Program-made: the position numbers and the translations under genes | In this document: piece after piece, positions 44,673 through 52,844 of the stretch | Position numbering within the stretch: the first letter of the stretch is position 1 | Layout of the letters: each line of letters opens with the position of its first letter | Notes under the pieces: model-generated | Seen by the model: only the letters and a program-made list of their open reading frames with translations | Database searches by the model: none | What the model was told of the DNA's origin: nothing | NCBI RefSeq assembly: GCF_008933955.1 | Contig: NZ_WBXO01000002.1 | Location: 62,001-126,000 of the forward strand | Direction of reading: 5' to 3' | DNA length: 64,000 nucleotides | Source: Heliorestis acidaminivorans | GTDB taxonomy: Bacteria; Bacillota; Desulfitobacteriia; Heliobacteriales; Heliobacteriaceae

Positions 44673-44925
44673 AAACCGCATCGGGCGTCCATTTTTTATT
44701 GCCTCTGGCTGTTAAGATGCCGTCTCGCATTAAGCCTTTGGCAATCAAGGCTGTTCCTTTGGCCGGCGAGACATTCGGAGTAGATTCCTCGGATGACGGC
44801 CGCTTCCTCTTCGTTGATGACAAGGTTGCCATTTTCATCGGTGTCGTAGCCTAGAAAGTAGGTTGTTGGGATATGGGCGTTGCCTCGTTGGAATCTCTTC
44901 ATTATGGACCATTTTGTGCCCCCAT
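44673..44925 (-). pseudogene. Fragment of an R1-type serine recombinase, frameshifted
   Basis: Begins TKWSIMKRFQRGNAH and continues through TTYFLGYDTDENGNL and INEEEAAVI, then loses frame at CLAGQRNS, where the intact relative reads YLAGKG. A second-frame match continues to GNKKWTPDAVYK. The 5' part, including the catalytic Ser domain, is missing: the sequence changes abruptly to the constant element at GATCATGGGG. Closest relative is the R1 copy at 56570-57857. Confidence 0.85.
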
Positions 44926-45080
44926 GATCCGAGTTAGATAAAAAATCCAGATATAGTATCGAGCTGGCGCGCCAAATCACTAGATGTAGTGTTGTTTTGG
45001 TGTTTTTTTGATCAAACGATTACTTTTATCAATATGTTTCGTAGATTAAAAGAGCAAAAAAGCTCCCCACCGGCTAGGTG
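44926..45080 (-). repeat. Constant 5' element with NrdR-box-like palindromes (copy B)
   Basis: Shares GATCCGAGTTAGATAAAAA (plus-strand sense), palindromes at 44944-44959 and 44977-44992, and a CGTAGATTAAAAGAGC segment with copies at 51304-51440 and 57858-58000. A partial copy lies at 42857-42890. It always lies directly upstream of a truncated recombinase. Confidence 0.75.
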
Positions 45081-45140
45081 ACGAGTTCTTCATTAGAGGA
45101 ATTTTGTTTCGATATTTTGAGAGCACAAAAGATCCTTCCA

Positions 45141-45185
45141 AAAATAAAAAGACCCACCTTAGTGGCTTAATGACCTTAGTGGGTT
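45141..45185 (-). terminator. Terminator behind the 53-aa gene (copy 1)
   Basis: ACCCAC at 45152-45157 and neighbours pair with GTGGGT at 45179-45184; the A run on the left is the U tract on the minus strand. The same structure follows the second copy of the gene. Confidence 0.75.
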
Positions 45186-45208
45186 CAGTTCACGCAAGAT
45201 ATCTTAGG

Positions 45209-45370
45209 CTAGGTATCTTGCCTGTTTTTTGCATTTTTCATTTTTTCGATAAGCTTTTTCGTTTCCATTTCTTGCTTATCAGATATTTTTAAAGGAGCAA
45301 CATAAACACCATCGTCCACTGCTCTTTCCAACTTGATTATTTCATCCCGAGAAAATTTTTTGGGTTTCAT
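45209..45370 (-). CDS. 53-aa conserved island protein, copy 1
   Basis: Begins MKPKKFSRDEIIKLERAVDD, continues GVYVAPLKI, and ends with a Lys/Glu helix (METKKLIEKMKNAKNRQ). Copy 2 at 51582-51743 differs at a handful of positions. Stop codons even differ (TAG here, TAA there) while the frame is kept, which supports real coding. GAGTGATCG lies before the ATG. The short basic, two-part protein could be a DNA-binding or accessory factor for the recombinases, perhaps an excision factor; this is inference from its place in each element. No family recognised. Confidence 0.7.
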   Translation of the reverse strand: MKPKKFSRDEIIKLERAVDDGVYVAPLKISDKQEMETKKLIEKMKNAKNRQDT

Positions 45371-45650
45371 ACGATCACTCCTCAAAATAAGTACAAACCA
45401 ACCTCTTCGACGCCCCTACTTTCCATAGCTTGTCCAATATGCAGGGAAGTTCTATAACCTTTGGTCACTTCAAGAAGTGTCCAAGACACTAGAGGTCGCC
45501 GTGGGAGCCTTGAAAAACATGTGGTTTTCGGTTTAACCTTTTGAAAAACCGATTTGGTTTATGTGTCTCTTCCTCTACCCCTTCTTCTTTCGTTTAGGGA
45601 AGCATGTTTTTTGCCAAACTAAACTTAAGAGCATAGAAGGGGTTTTTGAA

Positions 45651-45755
45651 TTGGAAGGAATCAACTTTTTTAAAGGCTTAATTATTGGTACGCTAATCAG
45701 CGTACCTTTATGGGCGCTGATCGTGTTTTTTGTTTATCTGGTGATTTCACCATAA
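45651..45755 (+). CDS. 34-aa hydrophobic membrane peptide, copy 1
   Basis: From TTG 45651, with AGAAGGGG 8 bases upstream, the peptide reads MEGINFFKGLIIGTLISVPL then WALIVFFVYLVISP: one membrane helix. The second copy at 60348-60452 differs by V/L and Y/S only, both conservative for a helix. The longer frames extending upstream are not conserved between copies. It could be a small membrane regulator, holin-like peptide or type I toxin-like peptide. Function unknown. Confidence 0.55.
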   Translation: MEGINFFKGLIIGTLISVPLWALIVFFVYLVISP

Positions 45756-46019
45756 ATCCAGCCTTTACATTTCCCAGAGTTGCTATAAGGTCTAGTCATA
45801 AGATATGTACCAATGTTTGTCGCCACTCGATATGCGGCTAATAAATGGTCGAGTTCAAATGAGTACGAGGAACAAAAGCTCATATGAGTTTTTAGCGAGA
45901 AGGTGCCTGCACCATCTCGTATTTTTGTTTTAAAGACCATTTCGTTCTGGAGCATGCGTTTTTCCAGGGGCGGTAAAAACATGGTTAATTAACTATCGCA
46001 ATTCATATTCCTATTAAGT

Positions 46020-46301
46020 TCAATCTCTTTCAACCAAAGCTTCTAGATACATATCTTCCTTTTGCTTAATCTCGGTGATCCTGTATCTACCGGTGTCGCA
46101 AACCAAAACCATGTTCTCCTTAACCTCAACTCCAGGTATTTGTCGGAGCTGAAAAGATGTTCTCCCCTCTTCTGATAAAGCATGCAGCTCCTCTCGATAC
46201 GCCCCCATGCTGGCTACAATGTGATCGGTTACTCCCTGGCCGCTTTTGAGCGGGGCCAATTCAATCACATCGATGAATGTTTTCACTCTTCCAATACCCA
46301 T
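46020..46301 (-). CDS. Duplicated ~93-aa island protein, copy 1
   Basis: From ATG 46301 (GTG 46310 is possible; AGGAAGGGAG lies upstream of both). It begins MGIGRVKTFIDVIEL and ends ENMVLVCDTGRYRITEI, then DMYLEALVERD. The copy at 61220-61495 shares most residues, except that copy 1 has an insertion of APL near residue 16. The ending resembles the strand pattern of phage head-tail joining proteins, but this is weak. In both copies the gene stands behind a CCCTGTGC hairpin that closes the recombinase transcript. Function unknown. Confidence 0.65.
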   Translation of the reverse strand: MGIGRVKTFIDVIELAPLKSGQGVTDHIVASMGAYREELHALSEEGRTSFQLRQIPGVEVKENMVLVCDTGRYRITEIKQKEDMYLEALVERD

Positions 46302-46329
46302 CTTGGACACTCCCTTCCTAATTTAAAGC

Positions 46330-46368
46330 AAAAGAAAAACCCTGTGCTGACTTTACATCGGCACAGGG
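46330..46368 (-). terminator. Hairpin upstream of the ~93-aa gene (copy 1)
   Basis: CCCTGTGC at 46340-46347 pairs with GCACAGGG at 46361-46368 with A-rich sequence on the left. The region 46369-46800 holds duplicated non-coding sequence also found at 61554-61690, and a CCACGGAAYGAG repeat pair near 46674 and 46711; no gene seen. Confidence 0.7.
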
Positions 46369-46802
46369 CTGAACAGATTCTTGAGAGAGAGACTTGGTGA
46401 CAGTTGTTTTCTTTCCTTCTTGCCGGCCATCATCATTCTCCCCTCCCGAACCCATTCATTTTGGTAGTAAGAGTATCGCTCTAGAGCAGGTCTATATCAA
46501 GAGAAATCCGAGGGATACTTGCGTATTTGCGTGTCCAACGAAAAGCCCCCATGGCTCTTATGGATGTCTTAACCTGTTTAAAAAGAAAAAACTCACCATT
46601 TACGGCGAGTCGAAAATTTATACCAAGGAAATACCCTTTTCTTGTCGAAAAATAAAACAAAGATTGGCGTCCCACGGAACGAGTCTCTTTGTTCAGACAG
46701 TTCTCGCAATCCACGGAATGAGAGATTTCTGTCCTTCAGGTGAATTTTACTACTTTTCTTTACGTTTGTCAATCTGGGCTCTGAAATAGGAGGTATGGTC
46801 AA

Positions 46803-47606
46803 ATGGTAGAAAGCAAAATGCTTGTTTTTTTCGATGAAAGTGGTAAGCGCAAGGATAAACCTACTTTGATGGGTGGCTTTCTTATTCCACACGCTATCTA
46901 TAATAACAAAGCTTTTCAGGATTACAATGAAAAATTACGTAGTAATGAATTGAAACTACATTGGAATAAATATAGCGGCAATGCCTACGACAGAGAAAGA
47001 ATTGTCCGTCTTTTTTCTATTGTAATGAATTACTCGAATCTTTTTAGATTCAACGTAATCAACTACCACCTACCTACTGAAGTCAGACCTACAAGCTCAA
47101 TTCAAATGATTCCAAAAATGGTCTATAGTAAATTACCAGAAAGAATTCTCTATGGTTTATTAAGAAATTTTGGCCATGAAAATTACCTTAACGTAGATGT
47201 TATTGTTGAAAAAGCTTCAGAATATGAAAAAACCGAGCTCTCCAAAAGTATTGTTGAACAGTTAAATATACAGTCTTTATACAGAGGAGAACGCTTTTGG
47301 ATCAAAAAGTGTGAATTGGTTTCAAAAGGACAAGAAATAGGTTTAGAACTAACTGACTTGATATTAGGAGTTATTCGTACAATTATTCAAAACAAAAATT
47401 CACTCATGTCTAAAAGCGTTGAAGCTAAAAATTTGCTTGCAGTAGAGCTCTTATCAAATGATTCTTTTTACAATTTTCTTTCTAATATACAATATTATGA
47501 ATGGACGGCAACAAAAGAACTTAGGGAAATTGATTTTGGACACTTTATAATGCTCTTTTTGTCGCAACATCAAGTAAACTTTGAATCTCTTCCAGCAACT
47601 CGATAA
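46803..47606 (+). CDS. DUF3800-type protein (predicted RNase H-like fold)
   Basis: A 267-residue cytoplasmic protein. The N-terminal motif MLVFFDESGKRKDKPTLMGG, with the FFDESG signature, and a C-terminal LELTDLILGVIRT supply the acidic residues typical of DUF3800, a family common in phages and mobile elements. Start ATG 46803 with AGGAGG 9 bases before. It is the only gene in its block and faces the recombinase pseudogene, so it is probably cargo. DUF3800 members are suspected nucleases in defence or phage biology; function here is inferred only from the family. Confidence 0.8.
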   Translation: MVESKMLVFFDESGKRKDKPTLMGGFLIPHAIYNNKAFQDYNEKLRSNELKLHWNKYSGNAYDRERIVRLFSIVMNYSNLFRFNVINYHLPTEVRPTSSIQMIPKMVYSKLPERILYGLLRNFGHENYLNVDVIVEKASEYEKTELSKSIVEQLNIQSLYRGERFWIKKCELVSKGQEIGLELTDLILGVIRTIIQNKNSLMSKSVEAKNLLAVELLSNDSFYNFLSNIQYYEWTATKELREIDFGHFIMLFLSQHQVNFESLPATR

Positions 47607-47613
47607 TAACGCA

Positions 47614-47666
47614 ACAAAAAGTCCACCAAGTAGCTATCTAAATCCTAGACGCTAACTTAGTGGGCT
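47614..47666 (-). terminator. Terminator behind the R3 pseudogene
   Basis: CCACCAAGTAGC pairs with GCTAACTTAGTGG across CTATCTAAATCCTAGAC. A near-identical structure at 53078-53126 follows the complete R2-R3 fusion, showing common descent. Confidence 0.8.
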
Positions 47667-47678
47667 TTCTCTATTGAT

Positions 47679-49205
47679 TCACTTTTTCTTAAGAACCCTT
47701 TCCTTCCTCTGCCCTTTCACCTTCAACTTATAGGATCGCTTCTCTTCAAGATAACACTCCCACTTGACTCCTGTGCTTAGTGTATAGACAATCCGGCCGT
47801 CGGGATGAACAACGCCACTTTCAACAAGGCGCTCGAAGATATCTCCTCGGAAGTCCACTCGGTGCTTGAGTGGATCAAACTCATCCAAGCCCTCTAATTC
47901 TTTCATGAGCCACTTTGATTCAGCTCGATACTTTTCAGCCTTTTCTTTTCACTCTTCATACTCATCTAGCTGATTTTTGCATTTTACGATATGGTCTGTT
48001 AACGCTTCGACCTTTTTGGTATCTTGGCCTGCTTTGTTTAGCTCCTCGTCTACGGCCTCATATAGTTCCTGGTTGAGTTGCTCCATCTTTGCTTCGATCG
48101 CTTTCACTTCAGCAAGCTCTTCACTTGTTAAGTCTGTCTTGGTTGCTACAGCTTCTGCCTCTATCTGAAATCGTTCATTTGCTCTCATTTCCAGCAATGC
48201 GGTCATAAAGTTATGCTCTAGATACTCTTGGCGAAAGCTCTGCGCACTGCACTTGGCGGAGTAGTTTTTCCCTCTACTGACAATGCATCTCCAGTAGTGC
48301 TTTGCACCTTTCTTCGGATCTTGGTAGTTGTACTGCAAATGATGACTCAGGATTCCTCCGCATTGACCGCACCTAAATATTTTATGAAAGTTTTGTGGCT
48401 CCCTTCTTTCTTCTGGCATGATCTTTATTTTTATTTTTTTGGATTCTCTCAGTTCTTGAGTGGCATCCCAAACTTCTTGTGTGATAATGGCTGGATGATG
48501 GTCTTCGATGTAATACTGGGGAAGCTCCCCTTTGTTAACCAATCTTTTTTGCGTGATTGCATCTTGCGAATAGGTCTTTTGGTATAAGTAACAGCCTTTA
48601 TAAAAGATAGACTGCAAGATGCAATCGACACTGTTTTGATGCCAGTAGTTATTTCCGCTGGCCGATTCGATCTTCTCTTCGCTTAACTCTCGGGCAATTG
48701 TTCTGCTGCTCTTGCTGTTTAGGTAAGATTGAAAGATTCTTCTAACCACGGCGGCTTGTTCAGGGTTGATAACCCATTTTTTCTCTTCATCAAGGTCGTA
48801 TCCATAAGGGACTCGGCTCACATTGACAATGCCTTGTTCGGCTAGCTTTTGCTTTGCCCATTGGCTACTGCTCCCTAAGCTGACCGCTTCTTCTTGGGCC
48901 ATACTGCTAAGAATTGTTAGCATCAATTCACTGTCTTCATCGGCTGTGTTGATGTTTTCCCGTTCAAAGTGTATATGTACCGGCGGGTCCAGTGACTTTA
49001 GCATTCTTACCCAAGAAAGGGCGTCGACCGTATTTCTGCTGAACCTTGATATGGATTTGGTCAAAATGAGATCTATTTTTCCTTCTTTGCACTTTTGCAT
49101 GAGCCGATTAAACTCTGTTCTGTTTTTGCTTTGTGTCTGATTATCAAATCGCTTCTTAAAGGCTTCTTTAAGTTCTGATTCATAGAGCCTGTAAGAAGAG
49201 AGCAT
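47679..49205 (-). pseudogene. R3-type serine recombinase, 5' truncated with internal stop
   Basis: The frame runs from TQSKNRTEFNRLMQKC through ILTKSISRFSRNTVDAL, a zinc ribbon (FRCGQCGGILSHHL and WRCIVSRGKNYSAKC) and a coiled coil. It meets TGA at 47949 and then continues in the same frame as KEKAEKYRAESKWL to GDIFERLVESGVVHPDGRIV, the normal R3 C-terminus. The catalytic N-terminal segment (YxRVS) is absent: the 5' end is a joint where R2 sequence (SELKEAFKKRFDNQT) passes into R3. It is therefore the remains of an R2-R3 fusion gene shortened by deletion. Confidence 0.85.
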
Positions 49206-50287
49206 ATTTCCATGCCAAGTTTACTTTTTCTGCAGCGCCAACAAGGGGTGGCGTAGTCCGTTAAGAACTGATAATTACATCCGCATAACCCGCAGAGGAT
49301 GCGACTGGATAAGGAGCGAAACTCTGCTTTTTTCATATTCTTTTTGTACTCTGTCGCTTGGATACGCTTTTGCACTTCTTCAAAGGTGGCCAGGTCAATA
49401 ATGGCTTGATGGTTGTTCTCAATGTAATAGCTCTGTCTCTCTGTTGCTTTGCCTTTGTTTAGAAGATCATTGGACTTAAATGTGGCAAGTCGATTTCCCG
49501 TATAGGTCACATTGGTTAGAATTTTTTTGACCGTTGTTCCGTCCCAAACAGCGCTTCCTCTTGAGCTGATCACTTTTTGTAGCATCAAATATTGGGCGAT
49601 TTCATTGTAGTTTTTTCCTTCTAGGTATAATTGATAGACTTTTTTAACGTACATTGCTTCTTCTTCGTCAACGGTGATGTGGGGCTTTTTTTGATAGTGG
49701 TGAACATGATACCCGAGAATCCGCTCAAACTTAGGCACGCCTCGTAAGGTTCTTTGCTCATAGCCCCAACTGACGTTTTTTCCTAAGGTTTCTACTTCGT
49801 TTTGAGCAAGGGCGGCATAGGTAGCCAGTAAAAATTCGTTGTACTCTTTTGAAGTGTCGAGGTTTTCTTTTTGAAAATACAAACCCACATTGAGCTTTTG
49901 TAATTCTTTCACCACTTCCATAAGCTCTTTTACGTTCCGTGAAAATCTGGATATACTTTTGGTGACAATGTAATCAATTTTTCCTTCTCGACAATGGCGC
50001 AACAAGCGGGTCATGCCTAAGCGGTTGTCCATTTTGGTTCCAGAGACACCTTCATCGTAATAAATTGAAACGAGCTTAAAATGTGGCTTCTTTTGAACAA
50101 ACCTTGTGAAGTAGTCAATTTGAATTTCTAAGGACTGCAATTGCACGCTGATTTTTTTGCTTGTTCTAGCGTAAGCGGCGACTCGGATGACCTTTTGCTC
50201 TGTTCCTAGTAGGCTTGCTTTTTCCTGGGCTAATGGTTTCCAGAGAACTTCCTTCCACTCATGGTTTTTTAGAATGTCCTCGGACAA
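49073..50287 (-). pseudogene. R2-type serine recombinase, 3' truncated by deletion/frameshift
   Basis: Start TTG 50287 (frame open to 50314), 7-8 bases behind AGGAGGGGG, which lies inside a long hairpin. The catalytic domain is intact: VAAYARTSKK with the nucleophile Ser, YYDEGVSGTKMDNR, IVTKSISRFSRNV. The recombinase domain and half of the zinc ribbon (RILCGLCGCNYQF, CWRCRKSKLGMEIC) follow. After CSL the frame is lost; the normal continuation SSYRLYESELKEAFKKRFD is found in the next frame and then joins R3. The last 130 bases overlap the R3 frame. The product could still be made but lacks the C-terminal domain. Confidence 0.85.
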
Positions 50288-50398
50288 AGAAAAACCCCCT
50301 CCTCTTCTATTCAAGATTGGCGATCTTTCCTCACCTGTTGGTACTGGGGAGGTACGTTATCTATCACTCAATCTTGCTAGAAGTTCAAGGGGGTTCTT
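50286..50398 (-). promoter_or_regulatory. Hairpin covering the R2 ribosome site (copy C)
   Basis: On the minus strand AAGAACCCCCTTGAACTTCT with AGCAAGATT pairs with AATCTTG, TAGAAG and GGGGGTTTTTCTT. The 3' arm contains the R2 ribosome site. The loop holds GAGTGATAGATA, shared with the equivalent region at 56405-56489. Confidence 0.7.
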
Positions 50399-50402
50399 TA
50401 TT

Positions 50403-51303
50403 TTATTTTTTCCGGTTAGCTATAAAGCTTCGGGTAATGCCGCATTTGAATTCAATGGTCACTTTCAGGTCTTTGTTGATGGTGCCTTTTTGCACGACCT
50501 GTCGGAAGATTTCTTCTTGGAAGGCTGGTTCTTCTTGTTCTTGTTCTTGTTCTTCTTCGAAGCTTTCTCGTTCTTCGAAGCTATTTAAATAGGAAAGTAA
50601 TGTTTCCAAGTGCCGCTCCATATCTTTGCTTGTTTGTCGCCTCTCATCGAGTTCATCGTACTCGGCTTGTAGTAGCTCTTGTTCGTAGTATAGATGGTTG
50701 ATCGAAGCTTCATAGATGTTGGCAAGAGAAGAGTTGCTTTGTTCTGTTAGCTTTTGTATTTGCTCATTGATTTGCTTAATCTGTGCTTCAAGACTTAATT
50801 GGCGCTCTTTTTCTGTTGGGCTGAGATCGTGTTCATCAATGACTTGCTGAGCATCCTGGAGCAATTCAGCCTTTCCTGCTTTTAAGTCGCTTAGCAAGGT
50901 CATAAACTCACTTTCCAGAGCAGATTCCCAGACGTACCTTGCTTTGCAGTCCTCTTTGTATTTTTGGGGGTGCGTTTTCGTTCGGCAGTGCCAGGCGGTG
51001 AAGAGGTACTTCTCTCCATTTTTCTGTGAGCTCATTCGCCTTCTTACGATGGGGTGGCCGCACTCGGCGCAGTAGAGTATGTTGGAAAAGCATGACCTGT
51101 TGGAGTAGTTTTGTGCATATTTTCCATCGGGGTTTCTGAGCATGTCGTTTCTTCGTTTTAGCTCCTGCTGAACGGCGTTCCAATCTTCTTCTGAAATGAT
51201 GGCGGGGTGATGTTCTTTAATGAAATATTGTTGTTCCCTTCCGTCATTCCGGATTCGTTTGTGGGATAAGTAATCGATGGTTATTGTTTTGTTAGTTAAG
51301 GCC
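50403..51303 (-). pseudogene. R1-type serine recombinase, C-terminal part only
   Basis: Readable from LTNKTITIDYLSHKRIRNDG through FIKEHHPAIISEEDW and the zinc ribbon (LYCAECGHPIVRRR and WHCRTKTHPQKYKEDC) to the C-terminal FKCGITRSFIANRKK. The first half, including the catalytic Ser domain, is replaced at about 51303 by the constant element. It closely follows the R1 copy at 56570-57857. A Glu/Gln run (EEEQEQEQEE) near the end is peculiar to this copy. It lies directly upstream of the R2 hairpin. Confidence 0.88.
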
Positions 51304-51440
51304 GAGCCCCATGATCCGATTTAGATAAAAAATCTAGATATAGTATCGAGCTGGGTTTTAGGTTGCTAGATGTAGTAGTGTTCTGGCCTTTTTTCCGCGA
51401 GAAATAATTTTGCATGAGTATGCTTCGTAGATAAAAAAAT
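51304..51440 (-). repeat. Constant 5' element with NrdR-box-like palindromes (copy C)
   Basis: Contains CCCCATGATCCGATTTAGAT at the truncation joint, palindromes at 51331-51346 and 51363-51378 (32 bases apart start to start), and GCATGAGTATGCTTCGTAGAT, best shared with copy D. Confidence 0.75.
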
Positions 51441-51519
51441 AAAAGCCCACCACCGGTTAAGGTGATGAGCTTCGTTAGAGGAACTTATTTTTGGGAGCAC
51501 AAAAGAGCCTCCCTGAAAA

Positions 51520-51558
51520 CGAAAAGACCCACCCTGGTCCTCATGACCTTAGTGGGTT
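51520..51558 (-). terminator. Terminator behind the 53-aa gene (copy 2)
   Basis: GACCCAC at 51526-51532 pairs with GTGGGTT at 51552-51558; A-rich on the left. Confidence 0.7.
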
Positions 51559-51581
51559 CAGTTCACGCAAGATATCTTAGG

Positions 51582-51743
51582 TTAGGTATCTTGCCTGTTT
51601 TTTGCATTTTTCATTTTTTCGATAAGCTTTTTCGTTTCCATTTCTTGCTTAGCAGATATTTTTGAAGGAGCAACATAAACACCATCGTCCACTGCTTTTT
51701 CAAATTTGAGTATCTCATCCCGAGAAAGTTTTTTGGGTTTCAT
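51582..51743 (-). CDS. 53-aa conserved island protein, copy 2
   Basis: Begins MKPKKLSRDEILKFEKAVDD, continues GVYVAPSKISAKQE, and ends in a basic helix with NRQDT. GGGAGTG precedes ATG 51743 by about 6 bases. The upstream seven residues of the open frame are not shared with copy 1, which fixes the start. Differences from copy 1 are mostly conservative. It lies between the retropepsin cargo genes and the constant element, the same place relative to the element as copy 1. Confidence 0.72.
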   Translation of the reverse strand: MKPKKLSRDEILKFEKAVDDGVYVAPSKISAKQEMETKKLIEKMKNAKNRQDT

Positions 51744-51932
51744 ACGCTCACTCCCGCAAACCAAGTTCAGACCAAACTTTTAGATGCCTCTGTTTCTAAA
51801 ACCATTTTAAGCTTCATACGGGTAAGTACAAAACTCCAGTAATTCTTTAGTCCATCATTTTTTCATCAGCTTGGTCACTAGCTTGATCACTGGCTTAGTC
51901 ACCAACTTGATCACTAATATAGAGGTTCTAGG

Positions 51933-52190
51933 TTAAACGGTTTCCATTTCCTTTTCGTTCATGGCTTCCAAGAAATCATCTACTGACTTAACTAATGTAG
52001 GTGATTTTAAAGCCCGTTGTGTTCGTTTGAATGTTGCTAAATCTCTTGAGCCATAAACACCGATACTTAATTTTGGATTTTCTTTTTTAATTCGTTGCAG
52101 GGCTTGTTTTGCTTCTTCACTTGTAGGCAATTCAAGAATAACTTTTGCCTTTGTATCACGGTGCGTAGAACAAATATAAATTTTGCTCAT
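51933..52190 (-). CDS. Small protein of unknown function (85 aa)
   Basis: Start ATG 52190 (MSKIYICSTHRDTKAKV) 7 bases behind GGAAAGGTG; the frame is open to 52208. The sequence alternates strands and helices (KVILELPTSEEAKQALQRI, KLSIGVYGSRDLATF), compatible with a small alpha/beta protein. It follows the retropepsin-like gene by 35 bases and probably belongs to the same transcript. No family recognised. Confidence 0.6.
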   Translation of the reverse strand: MSKIYICSTHRDTKAKVILELPTSEEAKQALQRIKKENPKLSIGVYGSRDLATFKRTQRALKSPTLVKSVDDFLEAMNEKEMETV

Positions 52191-52225
52191 CAGAGACACC
52201 TTTCCCATTAAATGTGCTTTTCTCC

Positions 52226-52600
52226 TTAGCGATACATCTCTAGTTTTTTAAGATCTATGATAAAGCCAGCATCTAGTAAAACATCAAGCCCTAATAAGCC
52301 ATCGATACCTTCATAATCCATACCACTAAAATCTAGCTTACGATCTTTTAACTGCAAAGAGCCTATATGAATTGAGTCAACTTGCTTCGTATATGCATGT
52401 TCTTTACCACCAATGCCGTAGTATGTGACAATATGATCTCCGCTTTCTACTCGTAAATCGATATCATCGACTGCATTTTGAGAAATAAGTGTTTTAGCGG
52501 CTCCTGTATCGATAACCATATTATCAATTACTTTAGACCTACCTTGATAAACAAGCTTTATTGACACAAACAATAAACCGTCACGATACTTAATCTGCAT
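52226..52600 (-). CDS. Retropepsin-like clan AA aspartic protease
   Basis: A 124-residue protein with the single aspartic protease motif VIDTGAAKTLIS (Asp31-Thr-Gly) in an otherwise beta-rich sequence, and a GIDGLLGLDVLLDAGFIIDL ending that matches the second hydrophobic-hydrophobic-Gly motif. Such bacterial retropepsins act as dimers. It overlaps the upstream 84-residue gene by 11 bp, so the two are coupled; paired small-protein/retropepsin genes occur in several bacteria and could be a toxin-antitoxin-like or regulatory proteolysis pair, which is inference. Confidence 0.8.
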   Translation of the reverse strand: MQIKYRDGLLFVSIKLVYQGRSKVIDNMVIDTGAAKTLISQNAVDDIDLRVESGDHIVTYYGIGGKEHAYTKQVDSIHIGSLQLKDRKLDFSGMDYEGIDGLLGLDVLLDAGFIIDLKKLEMYR

Positions 52601-52844
52601 AACTTACTTTTCCTCTCAAGCCAATGGCGCCACGAACCTTTAGGACAATTTCCTCATGGCTGGTGTGATACACGAGATATTCGCCTTTTGACTGTAACAA
52701 TTCACGAGTTGCATTGGCATCTGGAACCATACCGACTACAGCCATATCCTCTATGATTTCCTGAGTACCTTCTAACCGAGACTTTAATACTTGTAATTTT
52801 ACAAATTGATTGGGATACAATGAACGCACTTCTTGCCACTTCAA
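52590..52844 (-). CDS. Small partner of the retropepsin-like protease
   Basis: I choose TTG 52844 (MKWQEVRSLYPNQFVKLQVL) 6 bases behind GAGGTG; the GTG at 52853 overlaps the ribosome site. About 84 residues, no membrane segment, with a hydrophobic strand-rich C-terminus (GEYLVYHTSHEEIVLKVRG). The protein overlaps the protease start by 11 bp. It may be the substrate or inhibitor of the protease. A TATACT-like box lies upstream near 52875. Confidence 0.6.
   Translation of the reverse strand: MKWQEVRSLYPNQFVKLQVLKSRLEGTQEIIEDMAVVGMVPDANATRELLQSKGEYLVYHTSHEEIVLKVRGAIGLRGKVSYAD

Noticed and set aside
45734..45982. 82-residue minus-strand frame
   Set aside because: Not kept open in the duplicated segment at 60.4-60.6 kb, no ribosome site, no family.
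49073..49205. True dual-coding overlap of two recombinase genes
   Set aside because: The overlap is explained by a frameshift plus deletion within an R2-R3 fusion gene; the second frame lacks the catalytic domain and a ribosome site.
50187..50592. Plus-strand Phe/Leu-rich frames near 50.2-50.6 kb
   Set aside because: Mirror of the Glu/Gln run and of the R2 gene start on the minus strand.
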